Source of the DNA: Brevundimonas sp. UBA7534
GTDB taxonomy: Bacteria > Pseudomonadota > Alphaproteobacteria > Caulobacterales > Caulobacteraceae
DNA length: 56,013 bases
Direction: 5' to 3'
NCBI RefSeq assembly: GCF_002479325.1
Contig: NZ_DLMO01000129.1
Coordinates: 1-56,013 of the forward strand
Shown here: positions 1 to 13,261 of the stretch, in pieces
How positions within the stretch are numbered: position 1 is the stretch's first letter
Layout of the letters: each line of letters starts with the position of its first letter
The notes under the pieces: model-generated
Databases searched by the model: none
What the model saw: only the letters and a program-made list of their open reading frames with translations
What the model was told of the DNA's origin: nothing
Position numbers and translations under genes: made by a program

Positions 1-2763
<2,763 letters not shown>

Positions 2764-2835
2764 CTTGAGTTCCTTGCTGCGGTCAGGGACCGCGAAAAAT
2801 CTTCGTCGATGGAGAGCGGGGTCGTGATTCGTGAG

Positions 2836-2874
2836 CCGTGAATCGTGACGGGCGCGCCCACTCACGATTCACGG
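2836..2874. repeat. Perfect 13-bp inverted repeat in the rpoB-rpoC intergenic region
   Basis: Arms CCGTGAATCGTGA (2836-2848) and TCACGATTCACGG (2862-2874) are exact reverse complements around a 13-nt loop. Partial copies of the same unit (GATTCGTGA at 2827-2835, ATTCACG at 2881-2887) flank the palindrome, so this looks like a decayed repeat cluster rather than one hairpin. There is no U-run, so an intrinsic terminator is unlikely. It could be a processing site, a pause, or a mobile palindromic repeat. Confidence 0.75.
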
Positions 2875-2889
2875 GTCACCATTCACGTC

Positions 2890-7005
<4,116 letters not shown>

Positions 7006-7097
7006 TCAGTTTTTCCCAATCCGCGCGGTCCGGGGAAAACCACGCGTCAAATGCGGCAGCCACGGCCCGCCTTTCGGCGTCCGCGACCAGTGTTTTC

Positions 7098-7164
7098 GGC
7101 GTCTGCCCTCGGCCCGCGAACGGGCCGGACGCCTGAAATCATGGGGCTCCCTTGGGAAGGAGCC
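7098..7164 (-). promoter_or_regulatory. Structured 5' leader of rpoB (two hairpins, one with UUCG loop)
   Basis: The 363 bp between rpoB and the divergent oxidoreductase (7006-7368) hold no gene. Read as rpoB leader RNA, 7110-7127 forms a perfect 7-bp stem CGGCCCG/CGGGCCG closed by a UUCG tetraloop. An outer 6-bp stem GGCGUC/GACGCC (7128-7133 with 7098-7103) extends it across a 6-nt bulge. Slightly 5' of this, 7145-7164 forms GGCTCC/GGAGCC with an 8-nt loop. The hairpins are seen directly; a role in attenuation or mRNA stability is inference. Confidence 0.5.
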
Positions 7165-7267
7165 GCGCCTTCGCTCCGGTCGGAGGGCGACGGACCGGGC
7201 CTCGGCGCTTTACGCGCAGACTCATGCGGAGTGTTGCGGAACGCGGACATATACGCGCTTCCGCGGC

Positions 7268-7295
7268 GAAATAAAGACCCCCCGCGCCGCGTTAA
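7268..7295 (-). promoter_or_regulatory. Candidate housekeeping promoter for rpoBC
   Basis: On the minus strand TTAACG (7290-7295) is followed by a 16-bp spacer and TATTTC (7268-7273). This is a weak match to the alphaproteobacterial sigma-70 pattern, but it is the best-placed pair found in the gap. It would give a leader of about 255 nt containing the hairpins at 7098-7164. The call rests on position as much as on sequence. Confidence 0.25.
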
Positions 7296-7368
7296 GCGTC
7301 TTTTGCGAATTTGTCCCGGCGCGGTCCAGCGGGCAGAACCGTTCGCGACCGTCTCAAGGAGCCCGATC

Positions 7369-8346
7369 ATGGACCAGACCCGCATGAACGCCATCGTCGT
7401 CGACGGCGGCAAGGGACCGCCCGAGACGCTGCGATGGGTCGAGACGGACCGTCCCGTTCCCGCCGACGGCCAGTTGCTGGTCCGGGTCCGCGCGGCGGGG
7501 GTCAACCGCCCCGACCTGCTTCAGCGGCGCGGCTTTTATCCGCCGCCGCCCGGCGCGCCCGACACCCTGGGCCTGGAGATCGCGGGCGAGGCGGTCAACG
7601 ACGCCGGGCGCTGGCGCGCGGGCGACCGGGTCACGGCCCTGCTGGGCGGCGGCGGCTACGCCCAGTACGCCGTGGTCGATCCGCGCCACGCCCTGCCCCT
7701 TCCCGCCGGCCTGTCGTTCGAAGCCGCCGCCGCCCTGCCCGAGACGGTCTTCACGGTCTTCGCCAACCTATTCGAGCACGGTCGGCTGGTCGCCGGCGAG
7801 ACGCTGCTGGTTCACGGCGCCAACTCCGGCATCGGCGTCACGGCGATCCAGATGGGCAAGGCGGCCGGCGCCCGCGTGATCGGCACCTGCCGAGGCGCGG
7901 CGCGGGCCCAGGCCCTGACGGCGCTCGGCGCGGATCGCATCGTGGACGTCCAGGCCGAGGACTTCGGGGCGGTCGTCGAGGACATGGGCGGCGCCGACGT
8001 GATCCTGGACATGATCGGCGGGGCCTATCTGGAGCGGAACCTTCGCGCGCTGAAACTGGACGGTCGCATCGTCTATATCGCCGCCCTCGACGGCGGGACG
8101 CTGGAAGTCCCGGTCATGGCCCTGATGCGCAAGCGGGCGACCCTGACCGGTTCGACCCTCAGGAACCGCCCCGCCGACGAGAAGGCGCGGTTGGCCCAAC
8201 GCATCGAGGCGACCGTCTGGCCCTGGATAGAGACGGGCCGCTTCCGCCCCGTCATCGACGTCGTCCTGCCCCTGTCCCAGGCGGCCGAGGCGCACCGGCG
8301 TCTAGAAGCCGGCGCCCACCTGGGCAAGATCATCCTGAAAGACTGA
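7369..8346 (+). CDS. NAD(P)H-quinone oxidoreductase, PIG3-type MDR family
   Basis: 325 residues of the medium-chain dehydrogenase/reductase superfamily, the zinc-free quinone oxidoreductase branch. GroES-like N-terminal half: VRVRAAGVNRPDLLQRRGFYPPPPGAPDTLGLEIAGEA, whose NRPDLLQRRG and PPP block is typical of the TP53I3/PIG3 type. Rossmann half: LLVHGANSGIGVTAIQMGKAAGARVIGTCR. The structural-zinc cysteine cluster of alcohol dehydrogenases is absent. The expected activity is cytosolic NADPH-dependent reduction of quinones or enones. The start is the ATG at 7369, supported by AAGGAG at 7356-7361 with a 7-nt gap. An in-frame open stretch extends far upstream inside rpoB but is antisense and not coding. 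Divergent from rpoB; substrate not predictable. Confidence 0.9.
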   Translation: MDQTRMNAIVVDGGKGPPETLRWVETDRPVPADGQLLVRVRAAGVNRPDLLQRRGFYPPPPGAPDTLGLEIAGEAVNDAGRWRAGDRVTALLGGGGYAQYAVVDPRHALPLPAGLSFEAAAALPETVFTVFANLFEHGRLVAGETLLVHGANSGIGVTAIQMGKAAGARVIGTCRGAARAQALTALGADRIVDVQAEDFGAVVEDMGGADVILDMIGGAYLERNLRALKLDGRIVYIAALDGGTLEVPVMALMRKRATLTGSTLRNRPADEKARLAQRIEATVWPWIETGRFRPVIDVVLPLSQAAEAHRRLEAGAHLGKIILKD

Positions 8347-8391
8347 ACAACCTTCACTCAGACGACGGAAGTAAAAACCTGGGTTCCATTC

Positions 8392-8417
8392 GGAACCGGC
8401 CGGGATTCCCAACGGTT
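8392..8417 (+). promoter_or_regulatory. EcfG/SigT-like general-stress promoter (near consensus) of the KGG gene
   Basis: GGAAC (8392-8396), a 17-bp spacer, then GGTT (8414-8417). The consensus for alphaproteobacterial EcfG/SigT promoters is GGAAC-N16/17-CGTT, so one -10 base deviates. It lies 40 bp upstream of the KGG stress-protein start. Such genes are commonly under general-stress control, which supports the call. Confidence 0.5.
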
Positions 8418-8457
8418 GATCCTCCACAAGCGCAACAGCAGCGGGAAAGGACAACCG

Positions 8458-8685
8458 ATGGAAGGTCAACCGACGCGAGGCTCGGGCGTTTCGAAGCGAG
8501 GCTTCGCTTCGATGGACCCGGAACGTCAGCGTGAGATAGCGCGAAAGGGCGGCGCAAGCGTCCCCAGCGAGAAACGCAGCTTCTCTCAGGATCGCAGCCT
8601 GGCGGCGCAGGCGGGACGCAAGGGCGGTGAAGCCTCCCACGGCTCGCGCAAGGAACCGGCGACGCCGCAGCGTCCTCAAGAATAG
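8458..8685 (+). CDS. KGG domain-containing stress-induced protein
   Basis: 75-residue hydrophilic protein with KGG repeats: MDPERQREIARKGGASVPS and, 30 residues later, LAAQAGRKGGEASHG. These units resemble GsiB-type stress proteins and the KGG family of proteobacteria, which are small, unstructured and induced by stationary phase or general stress. Their molecular role is unknown. The start is the ATG at 8458, with GGGAAAGGA (8443-8451) upstream. A longer in-frame reading from 8416 would overlap the predicted promoter and is less likely. The gene stands alone between a general-stress-like box at 8392 and a strong bidirectional terminator at 8707. Confidence 0.85.
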   Translation: MEGQPTRGSGVSKRGFASMDPERQREIARKGGASVPSEKRSFSQDRSLAAQAGRKGGEASHGSRKEPATPQRPQE

Positions 8686-8706
8686 GCGGCTGCAAGCCGG
8701 TAAAAG

Positions 8707-8737
8707 AAAGGGCGGCGCTTCCGGCGCCGCCCTTTTT
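8707..8737. terminator. Bidirectional intrinsic terminator between KGG gene and egtBD
   Basis: GGGCGGCGC (8710-8718) and GCGCCGCCC (8724-8732) form a 9-bp GC stem with a 5-nt loop, flanked by AAA upstream and TTTTT downstream (8733-8737). The flanking A and T runs let it work for both converging genes. Confidence 0.9.
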
Positions 8738-8754
8738 GCTGCCGATGCGGCGGC

Positions 8755-10917
8755 TCAGTTCGACAGCAACGCCAGGGCGACGCTGGGCTCGGCGGAGGCG
8801 TCGAAACGCACCAGGCGCCAACCCGCCTTCGCGGCCATGTCTTCGACCGCCTCGCGCGTGAACTTGCGCGAGCTCTCGGTGTGGATGGTCTCGCCTTGCT
8901 GGAAACGGAACGCGCGGCCTTCGACGGTCGCCCTGGTCGACGCCTGGGCCTCAAGGTGCATCTCGATCCGCGACTGTTCCGCGTTCCACACCGCAAGGTG
9001 GGCGAAGGCGTCCAGGTCGAAATCGGCGCCCAGCTCGGCGTTGGCTCGGACCAGGACGTTGCGGTTGAAAGCTGCGGTCACGCCCTGGCTGTCGTCATAG
9101 GCCCGCACCAGCGTGGCCGGATCCTTCACCAGGTCGACGCCGAGGACGAACAGCGCCCCCTCCCCCAGCATCCGACGCGCCGCGCCCAGAAAGCGCACCG
9201 CCTCGTCGGACGAAAGATTGCCGATCGTGGAGCCCGGGAAGAAGCCGATGCGGCGCCCGCGCGGCAGATCGTCCGGCAGGGGCGCCAGGTTCTCGAAATC
9301 CCCCAGCAGCGGCCGCACCTCCAGAGCAGGATAGGCCTGGCGCAGGCGTTCGGACGCCTCGAACAGGGCGCTCTCGCTGATGTCCAGCGGCACATAGGCG
9401 CCCAGGTCCGGGGCGGCGTCCAGCAGGATGCGGGTCTTCTCGCTGGCGCCAGAGCCGAACTCGACCAGCACCGCGCCCGGGCCGAACGCCGTCGCCAGAT
9501 CGCCGGCACGCTCGCGCAGCAGGGCCGTCTCCTGCCTGGTCGGATAGTATTCGGGCAGATCGGTGATGGCCTCGAACAGGCGCGAGCCCTCGGCGTCGTA
9601 GAACCACTTGGGCGGCAAGGCCTTCTGCGGGCGCGACAATCCCTCGATCAGGTCGTCGCGGAACGCCCGCGTCGTCTCGTCCTCGACATCGGTCTTGCGC
9701 CCTGCGGGCGCGTCCTCGGCCAGTCTCACGCCCATGAAGGCCCACCTCTGAAAAGGATAGAAGAAGTTGCGATAGGTCGGCCTGTCGTGACCCTCGGGCG
9801 TGGCGAAGGCGCCGCCCCGCAGCACCATCTGGTTGGCCATGAACTTGCCGTTGTACTCAGCGGCCGTCCCCTCCGTTGGCGCGAAGCCGGGATATGGCCC
9901 ATAGGCGCTGGCCGTCCATTGCCAGACCTCGCCCGAGAGGTTCGAAAATACGTCCGGCGCGCTGGTCGCGGCGTGCTCCCATTCGAACTCGCTGGGCAAT
10001 CGCTTGCCGGCCCAGCGGGCGTAGGCGTCGGCTTCGTAGAAGCTGACATGACGGACCGGCGCGGAAGGGTCGACAGGCCGACGACCGGTCAGGCTCATGA
10101 CGGTCCAGCCGTCGTCGTCTCGTCGCCAGTACAGCGGCGCGGTCCAGTTTTCGGACGTGACGGTCGCCCAGCCGTCTGACAGCCACAGTTCGGACCGGCG
10201 ATACCCGCCGTCTTCGATGAAGGCGATCCAGTCGCCGTTCGTGACCAGGTCGTGCGCCAGGATAAAGGGCTCTAGCCAGACGCGATGCGCCGGCCCCTCG
10301 TTGTCGAAGGCGAACCCCCGACCGTCGTGGCCTGCCTGGATCAGACCGCCTTCAAAACGGGTTGCGCCGCCCCGCGCCGGCTCGATTGGCCAGCGACGCG
10401 GCTCCTGCGCGTAAGCCGCCGGGTCCAGCGGCGAGCGCGACATCAGGTTCAGCAGGTCCATCAGGAACAGCTCCTGATGCTGCTGGTCGTGATGCAGCCC
10501 CAACTCCAGCAGATAGCGTTCGCGCCCGCCGGTCGGCGCCTCCGCAATCCAGCCGGCCATCCGCCGGTCGATCTCGCGGCGATAGGCCAGAACCTCGTCC
10601 AGCGACGGGCGTGTCATCAGGCCGCGTTCGGGCCGCGCCACCCGCTCGCCCAGCGCCTCGTAATAGCTGTTGAACAGCTGTTGGAAGCGATCGTCGACCG
10701 GTTCGTAATCCGGGTCGGCGGGGGCCAGGATCATGGCCTCGAAAAACCAGCTGGTATGCGCCAGGTGCCACTTGCCGGGACTGCAATCGGCCATCGACTG
10801 CGCCGACAAGTCCTCCGCCGACAGCCGTTCAGCCAAGGCCGGCATGGCGGCGCGGACCGCTCGGAACCGCGCCAGGTCCGCTGTCGCCCGCGCGTCGGGC
10901 TGAAAGCGTGCGTTCAT
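8755..10917 (-). CDS. Fused ergothioneine biosynthesis enzyme: EgtB sulfoxide synthase + EgtD histidine methyltransferase
   Basis: One 720-residue chain carries two enzymes of ergothioneine synthesis. Residues 1 to about 400 are EgtB: a DinB-like bundle with the iron ligands His51 (KWHLAHTSWFFE) and His143/His147 (LHHDQQHQE), then an FGE-sulfatase fold ending in YRNFFYPFQRWAFMGVRLA. EgtB joins N-alpha-trimethylhistidine to a thiol donor using O2. Residues from about 425 to the end are EgtD: PPKWFYDAEGSRLFEAITDLPEYYPTR and the SAM motif VEFGSGASEKTRILL. EgtD trimethylates histidine. The junction is a short charged linker without a start codon, so it is a true fusion in this sequence. The ATG at 10915-10917 is chosen because an exact general-stress box sits 38 bp upstream; the open frame before it starts only at a TTG. 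No egtA, egtC or egtE is nearby, so the thiol donor is unknown. Confidence 0.9.
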   Translation of the reverse strand: MNARFQPDARATADLARFRAVRAAMPALAERLSAEDLSAQSMADCSPGKWHLAHTSWFFEAMILAPADPDYEPVDDRFQQLFNSYYEALGERVARPERGLMTRPSLDEVLAYRREIDRRMAGWIAEAPTGGRERYLLELGLHHDQQHQELFLMDLLNLMSRSPLDPAAYAQEPRRWPIEPARGGATRFEGGLIQAGHDGRGFAFDNEGPAHRVWLEPFILAHDLVTNGDWIAFIEDGGYRRSELWLSDGWATVTSENWTAPLYWRRDDDGWTVMSLTGRRPVDPSAPVRHVSFYEADAYARWAGKRLPSEFEWEHAATSAPDVFSNLSGEVWQWTASAYGPYPGFAPTEGTAAEYNGKFMANQMVLRGGAFATPEGHDRPTYRNFFYPFQRWAFMGVRLAEDAPAGRKTDVEDETTRAFRDDLIEGLSRPQKALPPKWFYDAEGSRLFEAITDLPEYYPTRQETALLRERAGDLATAFGPGAVLVEFGSGASEKTRILLDAAPDLGAYVPLDISESALFEASERLRQAYPALEVRPLLGDFENLAPLPDDLPRGRRIGFFPGSTIGNLSSDEAVRFLGAARRMLGEGALFVLGVDLVKDPATLVRAYDDSQGVTAAFNRNVLVRANAELGADFDLDAFAHLAVWNAEQSRIEMHLEAQASTRATVEGRAFRFQQGETIHTESSRKFTREAVEDMAAKAGWRLVRFDASAEPSVALALLSN

Positions 10918-10954
10918 GGTGCGGGGTTCCCTGCGGCGTCGCGTCCAAAAGGCG

Positions 10955-10979
10955 AACGCCAGGCCAAGGCTCAGGTTCC
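10955..10979 (-). promoter_or_regulatory. Exact EcfG/SigT general-stress promoter of egtBD
   Basis: On the minus strand GGAAC (10975-10979), a 16-bp spacer, and CGTT (10955-10958). This is a perfect match to the EcfG/SigT consensus. The predicted transcript start is about 30 nt upstream of the egtBD ATG. It implies that ergothioneine synthesis belongs to the general stress response. Confidence 0.75.
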
Positions 10980-11015
10980 CCTCCCGACTTGAGGTGGGAA
11001 TGCGGACGCTTGTCG

Positions 11016-12227
11016 TCAACGCACGGATTTGCCTCCATGTTTGGCGTACTCCAACCGGGCGATGGTGCGGTTATGCACCTCGTCGGGACCATCGGCGATC
11101 CGCAGCGTGCGAACCCCGGCGTACAGTTCGGCCAGCGGCGTGTCGCCCGACACGCCCGCCCCGCCGAACGCCTGAATGGCGTCGTCGATGACCTGCAGCG
11201 CCATCCTCGGCGCCGCGACCTTGATCTGGGCGATCTCTGAGCGGGCGTTCTTGGCGCCGGCGACGTCCATCATCCAGGCCGCCTTCAGCACAAGCAGGCG
11301 GCACATCTCGATATTGGTGCGGGCGTCGGCGACGCGCTGCTCCCACACCGAATGTTCCGAAAGGGTCTTGCGGAAGGCCGTGCGGCTCAGCAACCGCTCG
11401 ACCATCAGGTCCAGCGCCCGTTCCGCCGCCCCGATCACGCGCATGCAGTGATGGATGCGGCCGGGTCCCAGGCGCCCTTGCGCGATCTCGAATCCCCTGC
11501 CCTCGCCCGCGATCAGATTCTCGGCCGGCACGCGGACGTTCTCCAGCACCACCTCGGCATGACCGATCGGCTTTTCGTCATAGCCAAACACCGACAGCAT
11601 CCGCTCGACGCGGAAGCCGGGCGTGTCGACGGGCACGATGATCTGCGACTGCTGGGCGTGGGTCGCGGCGTCCGGGTCGGTCTTGCCCATGACGATCGTC
11701 ATGGCGACGTTCGGATGGCCCATGTTGGTCGACCACCATTTGCGGCCGTTGATGACAAAGTGGTCGCCGTCGCGCTCGATCCGGGTCTGGATGTTGGTGG
11801 CGTCGGACGAGGCGACCTCCGGCTCGGTCATCAGGAAGGCGGAGCGGATTTCGCCGGCCATCAGCGGCTTCAGCCAGCGCGCCTGCTGCTCGGCGTTCCC
11901 GTAGAGGTGCAACACCTCCATGTTGCCTGTGTCGGGGGCGTTGCAGTTGAACACCTCGGCCGACCACAGATGCCGGCCCATCAGTTCGGCCAGCGGAGCG
12001 TATTCCAGATTGGTCAGCCCGGCCCCGTGGTCGCCCGGCAGGAACATGTTCCACAGGCCCGCCTCGCGCGCCTTGGCCTTCATTTCCTCCATGACCGGGG
12101 GTTGGCGTTCCGCGTCCTCGCGCACCTGGGCGAAATAGTCGGCTTCGCGAGGAATGACCTGTTCGTCCAGAAAGCGGCGGACGCGGTCCTGCCATTCGCG
12201 GGCGCGGTCAGAAGGTTGGAAATCCAT
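11016..12227 (-). CDS. Acyl-CoA dehydrogenase family protein
   Basis: 403-residue flavoprotein predicted to oxidise an acyl-CoA at the alpha-beta bond. The middle domain has MTEPEVASSDATNIQTRI and HFVINGRKWWSTNMGHP, which contact FAD and substrate. The C-terminal helical domain has RLGPGRIHHCMRVIGAAERALDLM and QAFGGAGVSGDTPLAELYA. The GRIHHCMR block and overall pattern resemble the ACAD10/ACAD11-like branch. The ATG at 12225-12227 (MDFQPSDRAREW) is chosen because AAGAGGA lies just upstream. A start 17 codons earlier would fall inside the terminator hairpin at 12271. It follows the SCP2 gene on the same strand, a common pairing in fatty-acyl metabolism. Chain-length specificity cannot be read. 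Confidence 0.9.
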   Translation of the reverse strand: MDFQPSDRAREWQDRVRRFLDEQVIPREADYFAQVREDAERQPPVMEEMKAKAREAGLWNMFLPGDHGAGLTNLEYAPLAELMGRHLWSAEVFNCNAPDTGNMEVLHLYGNAEQQARWLKPLMAGEIRSAFLMTEPEVASSDATNIQTRIERDGDHFVINGRKWWSTNMGHPNVAMTIVMGKTDPDAATHAQQSQIIVPVDTPGFRVERMLSVFGYDEKPIGHAEVVLENVRVPAENLIAGEGRGFEIAQGRLGPGRIHHCMRVIGAAERALDLMVERLLSRTAFRKTLSEHSVWEQRVADARTNIEMCRLLVLKAAWMMDVAGAKNARSEIAQIKVAAPRMALQVIDDAIQAFGGAGVSGDTPLAELYAGVRTLRIADGPDEVHNRTIARLEYAKHGGKSVR

Positions 12228-12270
12228 GGTCGTATCCTCTTTTCCCGTTTGCGCCTCTGTCGGACGCTGA

Positions 12271-12307
12271 AACGACAACGGCGCGATCCCGTCAGGGACC
12301 GCGCCGT
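12271..12307 (-). terminator. Hairpin between SCP2 gene and acyl-CoA dehydrogenase
   Basis: Read on the minus strand, ACGGCGCGGTCCC (12295-12307) pairs with GGGATCGCGCCGT (12278-12290) over 13 bp including one G-U, with a TGAC loop and then TTGTCGTTT. The U-run is interrupted, so it may terminate only partly. Confidence 0.55.
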
Positions 12308-12332
12308 CAAGATCGTGACGTTCAGCGCGTCA

Positions 12333-12638
12333 TCAGCGCTTCAGCAGCGGAGCCAGCTTCTGGGCGATCATCATGTCGCCGGCGATCTTCAGCTTGCCCT
12401 GCATGAAGGCCATCATCGGGTCCAGCTTGCCTTCCGACAGAGCCATGAAGTCATCCCACTTCATCGACACCGTGGCGTCGGCGGGCTTGTCCTCGTTGGT
12501 GACGGTGTTCGGCACGGACGCGCCGTCGATGAAGATCTTGCCCTCGTCGCCGAGGTCGAGCTTCACGGTCTTGCCGAGGCCGGAGTTGTCGCCGACGGCG
12601 CCGCGGATGTGTTCAGTGACTTGAGCGAGATCAGGCAT
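12333..12638 (-). CDS. SCP2 sterol-binding domain protein
   Basis: 101-residue single-domain protein of the sterol carrier protein 2 family. The body matches the family pattern: LDLGDEGKIFIDG, then ATVSMKWDDFMALSEGKLDPMMAFMQGKLKIAGDMMIAQKLAPLL. In bacteria these soluble proteins bind fatty acids or acyl-CoA in a hydrophobic tunnel. The ATG at 12636-12638 is supported by AGGGAG upstream; 45 extra in-frame codons before it have no family similarity and are not included. It precedes an acyl-CoA dehydrogenase on the same strand, consistent with lipid handling, although a hairpin separates them. Confidence 0.88.
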   Translation of the reverse strand: MPDLAQVTEHIRGAVGDNSGLGKTVKLDLGDEGKIFIDGASVPNTVTNEDKPADATVSMKWDDFMALSEGKLDPMMAFMQGKLKIAGDMMIAQKLAPLLKR

Positions 12639-12724
12639 GGGGGGCGTCTCCCTTGAGAACGGTTGAGGAGACGGCGTAACCCGCATCGGCCGGGGCGCCA
12701 AGATCACGTCGGGTAAAGCTGGCG

Positions 12725-12832
12725 TCACTTGGGCCGGGCGTTGGACCAGGCCGCGCCACCGCCCAGAGCGCACATGAACACGGCGAAGGCGGCGACGACC
12801 AGAATGACGACGGGAATGGCGGATGCGGGCAT
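12725..12832 (-). CDS. Small single-span membrane protein, 35 residues
   Basis: The reading frame ATG (12830-12832) to TGA (12725-12727) encodes MPASAIPVVILVVAAFAVF followed by MCALGGGAAWSNARPK. One hydrophobic helix spans about residues 5-27 with a short basic tail. A clear AAAGGAGA ribosome-binding site sits 5-6 nt upstream of the ATG, which makes translation likely. I do not recognise the family. It lies between the SCP2 and SemiSWEET genes, all on the minus strand. Confidence 0.6.
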   Translation of the reverse strand: MPASAIPVVILVVAAFAVFMCALGGGAAWSNARPK

Positions 12833-12898
12833 GGGGTCTCTCCTTTGACCGTATGCTGGACCCCGCGCGAATCCGCCGCCTTGATCCGCATCAAATCG

Positions 12899-13192
12899 TC
12901 ACGCCCCGTTTTCCCTCGCGTCCGGATCGCCGTCGCGGAAGCGCCACTTCATCGCCAGCACCCAGGCCGCCATCACCAGGGCGCAGCTGTTCGCCGCCGT
13001 CACCGGCCACGCCTGGGTCATCACGCCGTAGACCACCCACAGGGCGAAACAGGTCACGGTCAGCGAATAGGTCTTCAGGCTGACCGAGGAGGCGTCGCGC
13101 TCCTTCCAGATCTTGATCGCCTGGGGCGCGAAACTGGTCACCGAACAGACGGCGGCCGCCGAACCGAAGATGTTGGCGATGACGTCGCTCAT
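12899..13192 (-). CDS. SemiSWEET-type sugar transporter (PQ-loop)
   Basis: 97 residues with three predicted transmembrane helices and the PQ-loop motif in SFAPQAIKIWKERDASSVSLKTY. This layout (three helices, working as a dimer) is typical of bacterial SemiSWEETs, which carry sugars passively across the inner membrane. The remaining helices are LTVTCFALWVVYGVM and AANSCALVMAAWVLAMKW. The ATG at 13190-13192 follows GGAGG with a short spacer; a start 15 codons earlier lacks such a site. Substrate is not predictable. Confidence 0.85.
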   Translation of the reverse strand: MSDVIANIFGSAAAVCSVTSFAPQAIKIWKERDASSVSLKTYSLTVTCFALWVVYGVMTQAWPVTAANSCALVMAAWVLAMKWRFRDGDPDARENGA

Positions 13193-13261
13193 GGAGCCTC
13201 CGTGCGGCGGCGCCCCGGCGGCCCGCCCGCACCTCAAGTCTGCGCCGGCCCTGCCGGTTCC

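Noticed and set aside
7238..7262. GGAAC ahead of the quinone oxidoreductase
   Set aside because: The -10 position reads TTCC; no match.
10964..10977. 14-nt repeat CCAAGGCTCAGGTT shared with 48581-48594 (both upstream regions)
   Set aside because: In a 56-kb window several 14-nt repeats are expected by chance. The second site has a 12-bp spacer and no GGAAC, so it is not a second stress promoter.
11017..11019. TTG start giving egtBD a longer N-terminus
   Set aside because: It lies upstream of the predicted general-stress promoter and adds unrelated residues.
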